From Anaeromassilibacillus senegalensis (GTDB lineage Bacteria; Bacillota; Clostridia; Oscillospirales; Acutalibacteraceae): a DNA stretch of 64,000 bases. The notes beneath the pieces were generated by a model. It saw only the letters and a program-made list of their open reading frames with translations. It did not search any database and had not been told where the DNA came from. The position numbers and the translations under genes are program-made. The stretch is from the NCBI RefSeq assembly GCF_021531715.1, contig NZ_JAFBIT010000003.1, forward strand, positions 186,001 to 250,000, in the 5' to 3' direction. Each line of letters starts with the position of its first letter. The first letter of the stretch is position 1. Below, piece after piece: positions 28,812 to 37,721 of the stretch.

Positions 28812-28832
28812 ATAGGCATCCAATACGAGTAC

Positions 28833-28879
28833 CACAAAGAGAGGGCCCTCTCTTTGTGTATTCCGCATTTGCGGAATAC
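28833..28879. promoter_or_regulatory. Two abutting palindromes in the leader of the ABC importer operon
   Basis: A perfect 26-bp palindrome (28833-28858, centre GGG/CCC) shares one base with a second inverted repeat (28858-28867 with 28870-28879, GTATTCCGCA type). Both lie just downstream of the promoter. They could be a repressor operator or a folded 5' leader. Confidence 0.7.
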
Positions 28880-28952
28880 AATGGATGCTTGTGCAGAAAC
28901 TGCGTGGCCCACACGCACAAAATTTAACAAAATTTATAAGGGGGAAAAAACA

Positions 28953-30803
28953 ATGAGCAAGAAGATTATTGCAGCGCTCCTCGCGCTGGCAATGGTCATC
29001 GGTCTGGCAGCTTGCGGCAATGGCGGAAACACCTCTTCCACCGCGGAAGAGTCCTCCAAGACGGAGAGCTCCACAGCGGAGTCCTCTACCGATGCCGGCG
29101 AGACCAACACCGACGAAGGCACCACCATCGATGCTACAGGCGCATGGATTCCGGCGGCTGAGCATGAAGACGACGCGATCCCGGGCGAGAACGACGACCG
29201 TGCGTTCAAGAAGTTCGAGAACACCGTCGAAATCACATTCGGTCAGCAGGTTGACCCGGTTGACACCACCCTCCCCGAGGGCGACTCGGTCGACAACAAC
29301 CAGTACACCAGATATCTCGAAGAGAAGTTCAACATCAAGTATGTCTGCGAGTGGACGGCAGGTAACACCGCCGACTTCCAGCAGAAGCTCTCTCTGGCGA
29401 TTGCTTCCGCTTCTCTGCCGAACAGCGTAATCGCGCCGAACAGAAACTATCTCGTTCAGGCTGCGCGCGCTGACCTCCTCGCGGATCTCTGGCCGGCATT
29501 CAACGGCTATGACTCCAAGCAGGTTAAGGAAATCGTCGAGACAACCGGTACGGACGGCGATTACCGCGCAATCAGCAACTGCACTGTCGATGACGTCTTC
29601 TGCGCTCTGCCGAACATCACGGTTGACACAGACGGTGTTTACATCTACTTCATCCGCCAGGATTGGCTCGATGAGCTGAACATCGAAGCTCCGAAGACCT
29701 ACAGTGAGCTGAAGGCTGCTGCGAAGGCATTCATGGAATCCGGCAAGAGCCCGGATTATGCGATTGCTGGTATCGACAACGGCGGCAGAACATACTCCAA
29801 CTTCCTCCAGTCCTCCAACAACGGCTACGGCTTTGATGCTCTGTATCAGGCATTCAACGCAACACCGGGCTACTTCCTCAGAGACGACGCTGGCAAGATC
29901 TACTGGGGCACCACAACCGACGAGATGAAGGCTGCGGTCGCAGAGCTGGCTGAGTGGTACAAGGAAGGTCTCATCAATCCGGAAATTGGCGTTACAACAA
30001 ACGGCGATAACGCAAACGGCGTTAAGAACGGCACCTGCGGTATCTTCATGGGCCCGTGGTGGTCTCTCGGCTACGGCAACGGCGACTCCTTCAAGAACGA
30101 CCCGACCGCTGACTGGCAGGCATATCCGCTCTACACGAACGACGGCGAGTGGAACATCCACATGAAGGACGTCGGCACAACCTACACCATGCTCTCCAAG
30201 GACTGCACAGCGGAGCAGCTCGAGGCGGCTGTCATCGCGAACAACGTTCTCGTTCGCGACGAGTCCACCTTCGATACCTCTGTTGCAATCGGCTGGTATC
30301 CGCAGCGTAACGTTATCGCGGCGGCTGACGAGTGCGAGTATGAGTACAACGCTCTGATGGGCATCCTCAAGGGCGAAGCTACCGTTGAGGATTATCAGAT
30401 CGGCGGCGCGAAGTACACCACGCTCTATAAGAACCTGGCGAACGACGCAGCTACCCTGTCCGAGGTTATTTCCGAGGATTACGATCCGTCGAAGGAACTC
30501 CATGTCACCGATATGGACGTTATGACCAACAACGGTCAGTTCAACCGCTTCTATGCTATCTTCGTCGGCGACCGTCCGTATGCGACGATCGAGCCGGACA
30601 AGAAGATTTACTCTGAGGTTTACTACACCCTCGACGGCATGGATCAGTACTGGACCCAGGTTTCTGACCTCGAAGATCAGACCATCCTCCAGATGATCAC
30701 CGGCAAGAAGAGCATCGACGAGTGGGATCAGTTCTGCGCTGACTGGCATGCACAGGGCGGCGACAAGATCCTCGAGATCGTCGAAGAGTTCCTCGCAGGC
30801 TAA
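28953..30803 (+). CDS. Sugar ABC transporter substrate-binding lipoprotein (LplA/YtcQ type)
   Basis: A 616-residue lipoprotein with signal peptide and lipobox LAAC (Cys21), then a Ser/Thr/Glu-rich linker and a long family-1 solute-binding domain. The length and partners fit the LplA/YtcQ group that feeds on complex carbohydrates. The permeases follow; no ATPase is in the operon, as is usual for systems that use a shared MsmX-type ATPase. AAGGGGG lies eight bases before ATG 28953. Confidence 0.93.
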   Translation: MSKKIIAALLALAMVIGLAACGNGGNTSSTAEESSKTESSTAESSTDAGETNTDEGTTIDATGAWIPAAEHEDDAIPGENDDRAFKKFENTVEITFGQQVDPVDTTLPEGDSVDNNQYTRYLEEKFNIKYVCEWTAGNTADFQQKLSLAIASASLPNSVIAPNRNYLVQAARADLLADLWPAFNGYDSKQVKEIVETTGTDGDYRAISNCTVDDVFCALPNITVDTDGVYIYFIRQDWLDELNIEAPKTYSELKAAAKAFMESGKSPDYAIAGIDNGGRTYSNFLQSSNNGYGFDALYQAFNATPGYFLRDDAGKIYWGTTTDEMKAAVAELAEWYKEGLINPEIGVTTNGDNANGVKNGTCGIFMGPWWSLGYGNGDSFKNDPTADWQAYPLYTNDGEWNIHMKDVGTTYTMLSKDCTAEQLEAAVIANNVLVRDESTFDTSVAIGWYPQRNVIAAADECEYEYNALMGILKGEATVEDYQIGGAKYTTLYKNLANDAATLSEVISEDYDPSKELHVTDMDVMTNNGQFNRFYAIFVGDRPYATIEPDKKIYSEVYYTLDGMDQYWTQVSDLEDQTILQMITGKKSIDEWDQFCADWHAQGGDKILEIVEEFLAG

Positions 30804-30833
30804 TTTGTAAATTCGGGTATTGCACCTGATGGT

Positions 30834-30872
30834 GAGGGCGCGGGCCACCAAGCCCAGCGCCCTCGCTTTTTT
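30834..30872 (+). terminator. Intercistronic hairpin between binding protein and permease
   Basis: GAGGGCGC with GCGCCCTC and an inner GGGC/GCCC stem, then six T residues. It would give more binding protein than permease. Confidence 0.78.
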
Positions 30873-30897
30873 ACAAAACAAAAAAGGAGGACTTGCT

Positions 30898-31806
30898 TTG
30901 GAAAAAACAAAAACAAGAAAAGCTCTGCCAACTTGGTTCCATTATTCGCTGATGTGCCTCCCCGGCTACATTTGGCTGTTTATGTTCTCGATCGTCCCGA
31001 TGGTCGGTATCGTCATGGCGTTCCAGAACTTCAACCCCAGCAAGGGCTGGTTCGGCTCTCCGTGGGTCGGTCTTGAGAACTTTGAATTCCTCTGGACGAT
31101 TCCGGATGCAAAGCGTGCGCTGTGGAACACGCTCGTCATCGCGGTGTCCAAGGTTATCCTGAACATCATCGTCCCGATGACCTTCGCACTCCTGCTCAAC
31201 GAGATTAAGAACATGAAGTTCAAGAAGGGCGTACAGACCATCGTATATCTGCCGCACTTCATTTCCTGGGTTCTGCTCGGCAACATCATCACCAACATGC
31301 TCGGCACAAAGGGCATCCTGAACTATATCCTCGGCCTCTTCGGCGCAGGTCCTGTTATGCCGATGACCGAGCCCTCCACCTTCCAGGGCTTGCTGGTCGG
31401 CACCGATATCTGGAAGGAATTCGGCTACGGCGCAGTTGTTTATCTTGCCGCACTCACCGGCATCGATCTCAGCCTCTACGAGGCGGCAGCCATTGACGGT
31501 GCAAACCGCTGGCAGTCCACCTGGCACATCACGCTGCCCGGTCTGGTTCCGACGGTTGTCCTGCTCACAACGCTTGCAATGGGCAATGTCCTGAACGCCG
31601 GCTTCGACCAGGTCTTCAATATGTACAACCAGCTCGTCATCGAGACGGCGGATATCATCGATACATACGTTTACAGACTCGGTATCGTGAAGCTCCAGTT
31701 CTCGCTCTCCACGGCGGCAGGTCTGTTCAAGTCTGTGGTCAGCTTCATTCTCGTTGTCACATCTTATGCGCTGGCTTATAAGTTTGCGGATTACACGATT
31801 TTCTAA
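30898..31806 (+). CDS. Sugar ABC transporter permease (LplB type), TTG start
   Basis: A 302-residue permease with six predicted helices and the EAA loop EAAAIDGANRWQSTWHITLPGLVP near residue 200, which contacts the ATPase. AAGGAGG lies seven bases before a TTG at 30898; this start gives the expected KTKTRKALPTWFHY N-terminus, and the open frame upstream overlaps the terminator-like hairpin. Confidence 0.93.
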   Translation: MEKTKTRKALPTWFHYSLMCLPGYIWLFMFSIVPMVGIVMAFQNFNPSKGWFGSPWVGLENFEFLWTIPDAKRALWNTLVIAVSKVILNIIVPMTFALLLNEIKNMKFKKGVQTIVYLPHFISWVLLGNIITNMLGTKGILNYILGLFGAGPVMPMTEPSTFQGLLVGTDIWKEFGYGAVVYLAALTGIDLSLYEAAAIDGANRWQSTWHITLPGLVPTVVLLTTLAMGNVLNAGFDQVFNMYNQLVIETADIIDTYVYRLGIVKLQFSLSTAAGLFKSVVSFILVVTSYALAYKFADYTIF

Positions 31807-31824
31807 GAGAGGAGAGATTATTTT

Positions 31825-32712
31825 ATGGTTGAAACCAAAACCGTTGGTTCCAGAGTATTCAAAGTCATAAACTACATCATCCTCACGATTCTGGCACTGA
31901 GCTGCCTGTATCCGCTGTGGTATGAGCTCTGCGTTTCCCTGTCCGATAAGCTGGCGGCAGACGGCGGTCTCGTTACGCTGTATCCGATCGGCCTCAACTT
32001 CAAGTCCTATGAGCTCATCATGGGCGACGGCGCGTTCTGGAACTCCTTCATGATTTCCGTCGGCCGTGTCGTCATCGGTACACTCTGGACCATGGTCGTC
32101 ATCATCATGATGGCGTATCCGCTCTCGAAGAGCTCCAGAGAGTATAAGCCGAGAACCATCCTCATGTGGATCCTCGTGTTCTGCATGCTGTTCAACGGCG
32201 GTACGATTCCGTGGTTCATCACCGTCAAGCAGTACGGTCTGCTCGATAACTTCTGGGCGCTGGTCTTTGCCGGTTCCGTTCCGGTCTTCAACGTCCTGCT
32301 GCTGATGAACTTCTTCCGCAACTTGCCCGCCGATATTGAAGAGGCGGCGCTTGTGGACGGCGCGGGTCCGTGGCGTATTCTGTGGCAGATCATTGTTCCG
32401 TGTTCCGTGCCGGTTATCGCGACGGTCATCCTGTTCACCTCCGTCGGCTACTGGAACGAATACTTCCAGGGCCTGGTTCTGATGAACAAGGAGACGAACT
32501 ATCCGCTGCAGACATACATCCGTCAGATCACGGTGCAGATTCCGGTCGGCGTCACCCTGACGACCGAGCAGTATCAGCAGCTCGCGCAGAACTCCAACAA
32601 GGCCCTCGAAGCCGCGAAGGTGTTCATTGCGATGATCCCGATGCTGATTGTCTATCCGTTCCTGCAGAAATACTTTGTTTCCGGTATCACGCTCGGCGCT
32701 GTCAAGGGCTGA
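31825..32712 (+). CDS. Sugar ABC transporter permease (YtcP/LplC type)
   Basis: A 295-residue MalG-like permease with six helices and the EAA loop EEAALVDGAGPWRILWQIIVP. It pairs with the LplB-type permease 18 bp upstream. It ends the operon, convergent with the flippase gene. Confidence 0.93.
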   Translation: MVETKTVGSRVFKVINYIILTILALSCLYPLWYELCVSLSDKLAADGGLVTLYPIGLNFKSYELIMGDGAFWNSFMISVGRVVIGTLWTMVVIIMMAYPLSKSSREYKPRTILMWILVFCMLFNGGTIPWFITVKQYGLLDNFWALVFAGSVPVFNVLLLMNFFRNLPADIEEAALVDGAGPWRILWQIIVPCSVPVIATVILFTSVGYWNEYFQGLVLMNKETNYPLQTYIRQITVQIPVGVTLTTEQYQQLAQNSNKALEAAKVFIAMIPMLIVYPFLQKYFVSGITLGAVKG

Positions 32713-32730
32713 TGCACTAGCCAAAGCCTT

Positions 32731-34269
32731 TTATCCGGCTGTCTCTTCGGAGGCGGCCGGATTTTTCGTTTTTACCAGTTTTTCACAGCCCGCTTCAAAG
32801 AGGGTGAGCATGGCAAGGTAAAACACTCCGCAGACGGCGGCCTCGAGCAGCACGAGCGGGATGCCCGAAAGGGCGGCGCCGATGAGCAGAATGCGCGTCA
32901 GGATGGCGGAAAGCAGCGCAAAACCGGCGGGCAGCACCGCGCGGCGCAGGACGCGAAAGCGCACGTCCGCCACCTTCAAAAGCCTGCGCACGCTTATCAT
33001 TGCGTTGAAAATGGAGGAAAAAAAGAGGATACCGATGTAGGCGCGCATTCCGGAAAAGCGCATCAGAAGGAGAATCAGCAGCACGCGGATCAGCGAGTCT
33101 GCAAAATTGTATTTCATCGAGTTGAACTGCTCGTCAAGTCCTTTTAAAAGACTGTCCACCACGACGTCGAGGTACAAAAGCGGCACGAGCGGCGCGAGGA
33201 TTTTGAGATAGCCGCCCGCCGCCTCGCTCCTGTAAAACGCCGCGCCCCAGTCGCCGCCGAATACGAAGAACACGCCCGCGCAGAACACGCCGAACTGCAG
33301 CGCTGCGCCCACGGCGCGCTCCGTGATGTGCCGCACCGCGCGGCGGTGGTTCTGCTCGAATTCCCGCGCAATTTTGGGGATCAGCAGCGATGCGAACGAG
33401 GAGAGGAACGAGGAGGGAAAGTAGAGCATCGGCATCGCCATGCCCTGCAGAAGGCCGTAGGCAGCCATCGCCCCAGAGGCGTCCAGCCCGGAGCGCTTCA
33501 GCTCGCGCGGGATCAGCAGGTTTTCGGCGGTCGAAAGCAGGCTGCGCGCCGCGCTCGAGAGCGTGCACGGCACCGCGATGTGGAACATCCCGTGCAGCAC
33601 GCCGCGCCCCGGCTCGACCTTTTTCGGCGTGTTGCGCCGTAAGCTCCGGCGGTATACCGACCATCCGGTGAGGAACGAAACCGCTTCGCCGAGCGTGGAG
33701 GCGAGCATCGCGGCGAAGCATGCGGCCTCGATGCTCTGCGGCGCAAAGGTCCAGAACAGCGCGACGGCGGAGAGAATTGTCAGCACCTGTTCCACCGCGT
33801 CGCTCACTGAGGTGGAGAGCGATTCGTCCACCGCGAGGAAGTACCCCTTCATGCAGGTGCACTGGGACATAAACGGCAGCCCGAGCGCGAGGATGCGCAG
33901 GCTCGAGGCCGCGCCCACGTTGCCGAGAATCTTTGCCGCGGCGAAATCGGAAAAGATCAGCAGGAGCGCCGCGATCGTACAGCTCATGGTCAGGCAGAAC
34001 AAAAAGCATTTCGTCACGACGGAGCGGATTGTCTCGCGCCGGTTCGCGGCGATCGCCGCCGTAACCATGCGCGTGACGGCGAGGCTGATGCCCGAGGTGG
34101 ACAGTGTGACCGCCAGCATAAACACAGAGAAAATCAACTGGTAAAGCCCCATGCCCTCCGCGCCGATCTTCGAGGAGAGGTACGCGCGATAGCCGATGTT
34201 GGTCACGCGCAGAAAGAGCGAAAACGCCGTCAGCAGCAATCCCTGCACCAGAAATTTCTGTTTTGTCAT
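32731..34269 (-). CDS. SpoVB-like MOP-superfamily flippase
   Basis: A 512-residue protein with about 13 membrane helices, of the polysaccharide-flippase/MurJ/SpoVB group (RVTNIGYRAYLSSKIGAEGMGLYQLIFSV at the N-terminus). SpoVB proteins are thought to move lipid-linked cortex precursors during sporulation. The spore-specific role is inferred from similarity. TAGGAGG lies before ATG 34269. It is divergent from prmA. Confidence 0.85.
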   Translation of the reverse strand: MTKQKFLVQGLLLTAFSLFLRVTNIGYRAYLSSKIGAEGMGLYQLIFSVFMLAVTLSTSGISLAVTRMVTAAIAANRRETIRSVVTKCFLFCLTMSCTIAALLLIFSDFAAAKILGNVGAASSLRILALGLPFMSQCTCMKGYFLAVDESLSTSVSDAVEQVLTILSAVALFWTFAPQSIEAACFAAMLASTLGEAVSFLTGWSVYRRSLRRNTPKKVEPGRGVLHGMFHIAVPCTLSSAARSLLSTAENLLIPRELKRSGLDASGAMAAYGLLQGMAMPMLYFPSSFLSSFASLLIPKIAREFEQNHRRAVRHITERAVGAALQFGVFCAGVFFVFGGDWGAAFYRSEAAGGYLKILAPLVPLLYLDVVVDSLLKGLDEQFNSMKYNFADSLIRVLLILLLMRFSGMRAYIGILFFSSIFNAMISVRRLLKVADVRFRVLRRAVLPAGFALLSAILTRILLIGAALSGIPLVLLEAAVCGVFYLAMLTLFEAGCEKLVKTKNPAASEETAG

Positions 34270-34280
34270 AGGGCCTCCTA

Positions 34281-34309
34281 TTGAAAGTTCCCCCGCCGCG
34301 TTGTATAAT
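34281..34309 (+). promoter_or_regulatory. Promoter of prmA and downstream genes
   Basis: TTGAAA at 34281-34286, 17 bases, TATAAT at 34304-34309. Confidence 0.88.
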
Positions 34310-34345
34310 GAATCAATATTTATAGGAAACGGGAGCGTGGAAAAA

Positions 34346-35293
34346 ATGACAGATTTTGGACAGGTAAACGCGGATTGGACCGAGATTGCGGTCACCATCC
34401 GGGCGGAGGATACAGACCGGGCGGGCGACATCGCGCAGATGGTCGTGCCCTACGGCATTTATATTGAGGACTATTCGCATTTAGAAGAAGAGGCGATGGA
34501 AATCGCGCACATCGATCTAATCGACGAGGAGCTGCTCAAAAAGGACCGTACCAAGAGCGTGATTCACGTCTACATCAGCCCTGAGGATAACCCCGCTGAG
34601 GCGGTTTCGTTCCTCACGGAGCGTTTCCAGGCGGAGGGCATCTGGAACGAGATCGCGTCCGCGAACTGCGCGGAGGAGGACTGGATCAACAACTGGAAGA
34701 AATATTTTAAGCCGATTCCGGTCGGCGAGCGGCTGCTTGTGCGCCCGATGTGGGAGGACGAATACGACGCGGGTGACCGCGTGGTGCTGCACCTCGAGCC
34801 GGGTCTGGCGTTCGGCACGGGCACGCATGAGACGACGCGCCTGTGCATGGAGCTGCTTGAAAAGTACGTGAAGCCGGGCGATACGCTGCTCGATATGGGC
34901 TGCGGCAGCGGCATTCTGTCCGTCGCGGGGCTCCTGCTCGGCGCTCAGCGCGCGGTCGGCGTCGACATCGACGCGCTTGCGGTCAAAACGGCGATTGCAA
35001 ACGCCGAGACAAACAGCGTCGGCGACCGCTTTACCGGCATCTGCGGCAACCTCGCCGAGAAGGTCACGGGGCAGTTCGACATCGTCGTTGCGAATATCGT
35101 CGCGGATATCGTCATTTTGCTGACGCAGGATGCGCCGCGCTTCATGAAGCCCGACACGGTCTACATCATGAGCGGTATCATCGACACGCGCGAGGACGAC
35201 GTGCTCGCCTGCCTTGCGGAGAAATTTGAGCTGATCGACCGCCGCGAGGAAAAGGGCTGGGTCGCACTCGCGGCGAAGCTAAAGGAGGCATAA
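34346..35293 (+). CDS. prmA: Ribosomal protein L11 methyltransferase PrmA
   Basis: A 315-residue SAM-dependent methyltransferase that trimethylates L11. FGTGTHETTRLCMELLEK and DMGCGSGILS are family hallmarks, and VANIVADIV replaces the usual N-I-L-A block. ATG 34346 is chosen; an in-frame GTG nine bases upstream is too close to the GGGAG site. The next gene starts two bases after its stop. Confidence 0.95.
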   Translation: MTDFGQVNADWTEIAVTIRAEDTDRAGDIAQMVVPYGIYIEDYSHLEEEAMEIAHIDLIDEELLKKDRTKSVIHVYISPEDNPAEAVSFLTERFQAEGIWNEIASANCAEEDWINNWKKYFKPIPVGERLLVRPMWEDEYDAGDRVVLHLEPGLAFGTGTHETTRLCMELLEKYVKPGDTLLDMGCGSGILSVAGLLLGAQRAVGVDIDALAVKTAIANAETNSVGDRFTGICGNLAEKVTGQFDIVVANIVADIVILLTQDAPRFMKPDTVYIMSGIIDTREDDVLACLAEKFELIDRREEKGWVALAAKLKEA

Positions 35294-35295
35294 GC

Positions 35296-36540
35296 ATGAA
35301 AGCAGAATTCCATATTGCAAACCGGCAGCGGCTGTACGCGGAGATGGCGGACGGCAGCGCGGCGGTGTTCTTTTCCGGCCATGCGCCGCGCCAGTCGGCG
35401 GACGCGTACTACACGTTTTTCACGAACCGGAATTTCCTGTATCTGACCGGCATCCGATTTGCGGGGCTGGCGCTGCTGGCGGTCAAGACCGGCGGCGCGG
35501 TGCAGGAGACGATCTACATTCTCCCGCCCGACCTCTTAAAGGAGCGCTGGACGGGTCGCCGCCCGAAGGCGGACGAGGTGCTCGCGCAGTCCGGCATTTC
35601 GGACATCCGCTTTGTCGAGCGCTTCGAGGATGATCTGCACAAGGTGCTGAACAGCGGCAGCGTGACGCGGCTGTATTTGGACCTCTACCGCCATACGCCC
35701 GATGAAGCCCCGGACGAGGCGCATCGGCTCGCGCACCGCGTGCAAGCGGGCTACCCGTTCGTGCAGGTGGAAAACATCCTGCCCGCGCTCAAACGCCTGC
35801 GCACGCTGAAGGCGCCGTGTGAGATCGACGCGATGCGCCGCGCGATGACCGTGACCCGCGAGGGCATCCTGCGCATGATGCGCGCCTCGCGCCCGGGCAT
35901 GTATGAATACGAATACAAGGCGGAATTCGATTACGCGCTGACGCAGGCGGGCGTGCTCGAGCCGGCGTTCCACTCGATCATCTCGGCGGGCGAGAACAAT
36001 TTCTGCATCCATTACGACAGCTACATGGGGCAGGCAAAGGACGGCGACATGATCCTGAACGACGTCGGCGCACAATGGGACGGCGAATGCAACGACGTCT
36101 CGCGCGGCTGGCCGTGCAACGGCAAATTCTCGAAGGAGCAGCGCGCGCTGTACGAATGCGCGCTCAACACCTCAAATTACATGTTCTCCATCATCAAGCC
36201 CGGCATGCTGATGGACGACGTGGACAAGACCGCCCGCCGCTACTGCTATGAGCAGCTCAAAAAGCTCGGCCTGCTTTCAAGCTACGATGAAATCGGCAAA
36301 TATATGTGGCACGGCGGCGCGCACCATGTCGGCTACGATGTGCACGACGTTGTGGACGCGCTCGGCAAGCCGATTGCGCCGAACATGGTGTTCTGCGTCG
36401 ATATCGGCATCTACGTCGAGGATTGGGGCATCGGTTTCCGCGTGGAGGACAACTGCCTCGTCACGCCGTCCGGCTGCGAGAACCTTTCCGCGTCCGTCCC
36501 GCGCACGATCGAGGACATCGAGGCGGTGATGCGAAAATGA
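35296..36540 (+). CDS. M24-family Xaa-Pro aminopeptidase
   Basis: A 414-residue creatinase-fold peptidase that removes an N-terminal residue before proline. The N-terminal domain (1-165) begins in the AMP_N style, then the pita-bread domain carries metal ligands in NDVGAQWDGECNDVSR, HHVGYDVHD and FRVEDN. The usual E-P-G ligand before the last beta strands reads VDIGIYVED, an Asp for Glu change. AAGGAGG lies before ATG 35296. It overlaps the next gene (ATGA). Confidence 0.9.
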   Translation: MKAEFHIANRQRLYAEMADGSAAVFFSGHAPRQSADAYYTFFTNRNFLYLTGIRFAGLALLAVKTGGAVQETIYILPPDLLKERWTGRRPKADEVLAQSGISDIRFVERFEDDLHKVLNSGSVTRLYLDLYRHTPDEAPDEAHRLAHRVQAGYPFVQVENILPALKRLRTLKAPCEIDAMRRAMTVTREGILRMMRASRPGMYEYEYKAEFDYALTQAGVLEPAFHSIISAGENNFCIHYDSYMGQAKDGDMILNDVGAQWDGECNDVSRGWPCNGKFSKEQRALYECALNTSNYMFSIIKPGMLMDDVDKTARRYCYEQLKKLGLLSSYDEIGKYMWHGGAHHVGYDVHDVVDALGKPIAPNMVFCVDIGIYVEDWGIGFRVEDNCLVTPSGCENLSASVPRTIEDIEAVMRK

Positions 36541-37586
36541 AGCTGATTCTGCCCGAGTGGGCGACGGAGGAGCTGTATAGCGCGTATGTCGCGGACTGGG
36601 GCGAGGAGAAGATCATCCCCGCCGCGTCCGACCCGAAAGGGCGGGACTGGGCGCATTGGCTCGCGGATGTCGTCAGGATGCGCACGATCGTGCCGCCGCA
36701 TCTTGTACCCAGCACGCTGCTGTTTCTGACGGACGACGCGGAGACGAAGCTTTACGGCGCGATTGACATCCGCCACGGTCTGAACGAGGTGCTCCTGAAC
36801 TTCGGCGGGCACATCGGCTACGGCATCGTGCCGAGCGAGCGCGGCAAGGGCTACGCGAAGGAGCAGCTCCGCCTCGCGCTGCCGGTCGCGAAGGCGCTCG
36901 GCATCTCCCGCGCGCTGATCACCTGCAATGACTGGAACACGGCTTCCGCGCGGACGATTGAAGCGTGCGGCGGCGTGTTTGAGGATAAGCGGCAGGACGG
37001 CGACGAAACGCTCTGCCGCTACTGGATTGACATCCCGCTGAAAACGCTCGAAACTGAGCGGCTGATCCTGCGCCCGTGGACGATGGACGATGTGGACGAC
37101 CTGTTCGCCTACGCGCAGAATCCAAAGGTCGGTCCGGCGGCGGGCTGGAAGCCGCACGAAAGCCGCGAGGAATCCGAGGAAATTGTGAAGCGCTGGACGA
37201 CGAGCACGGAGGTCTGGGCGATCGAGGAAAAAGCATCCGGTCGCGTGATCGGCTCGATCGGTCTGCACAACGACGGGGCGCGCTCGAACCCGCGCGCGAA
37301 GATGATTGGCTATGTGTTGCGCGAGGAAAGCTGGGGCAGGGGTTACATGCCCGAGGCGGTGCGGCGCATGACGCGGTTTGCGTTTGAGGAGCTGTGTATG
37401 GACACGCTTTCGATCCAGCATTTCGAATTCAACACACACTCCCGCCGTGTGATCGAGAAGTGCGGCTACAAATTTGAGGGTGTGCTCCGCCGCGCCGCAT
37501 CGGTTTTTGACGGCTCCGTGCATGACGAATGGATGTGGTCGATGCTGCGCGAGGAGTATTTCAGCGCGCAGAAGGCGGACGTATGA
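36537..37586 (+). CDS. Tandem GNAT protein (two acetyltransferase domains)
   Basis: A 349-residue fusion of two GNAT domains. Domain 1 (about 1-160) has GYGIVPSERGKGYAKEQL; domain 2 (about 165-345) is RimJ/RimL-like: LETERLILRPWTMDD, GYVLREESWGRGYMPEAV, and NTHSRRVIEKCGYKFEG. Targets are unknown. The ATG overlaps the peptidase stop by four bases, so expression is coupled. Confidence 0.88.
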   Translation: MKLILPEWATEELYSAYVADWGEEKIIPAASDPKGRDWAHWLADVVRMRTIVPPHLVPSTLLFLTDDAETKLYGAIDIRHGLNEVLLNFGGHIGYGIVPSERGKGYAKEQLRLALPVAKALGISRALITCNDWNTASARTIEACGGVFEDKRQDGDETLCRYWIDIPLKTLETERLILRPWTMDDVDDLFAYAQNPKVGPAAGWKPHESREESEEIVKRWTTSTEVWAIEEKASGRVIGSIGLHNDGARSNPRAKMIGYVLREESWGRGYMPEAVRRMTRFAFEELCMDTLSIQHFEFNTHSRRVIEKCGYKFEGVLRRAASVFDGSVHDEWMWSMLREEYFSAQKADV

Positions 37587-37638
37587 TGAAACGCCCATGG
37601 TGGTTTGCCACAGTAAATTTAGTCTATACAAAAAATAT

Positions 37639-37667
37639 TTGACGGAAAGTGTAAATGGTGCTATACT
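37639..37667 (+). promoter_or_regulatory. Promoter of the carboxylesterase gene
   Basis: TTGACG at 37639-37644, 17 bases, TATACT at 37662-37667. The -10 box lies inside the left arm of a 16-bp inverted repeat. Confidence 0.8.
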
Positions 37668-37699
37668 GTAATCAAATTGTTTGCAGTATAGCACCATTT
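37653..37699. promoter_or_regulatory. 16-bp perfect inverted repeat over the carboxylesterase -10 box
   Basis: 37653-37668 is exactly complementary to 37684-37699, with a 15-base gap. Because the left arm covers the -10 box, this is a good repressor operator; an RNA hairpin is only possible if transcription starts upstream. Confidence 0.7.
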
Positions 37700-37721
37700 T
37701 ATTTTCAGGGAGTTGTGAGTT

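Noticed and set aside
28791-32724. Long antisense frames opposite the ABC importer genes
   Set aside because: They mirror strongly biased codons of real genes and show no motif or ribosome site.
37684-37699. Reverse promoter from the right arm of the carboxylesterase inverted repeat
   Set aside because: The arm contains TATACT on the minus strand but no -35 box lies at the right distance and no gene lies downstream.
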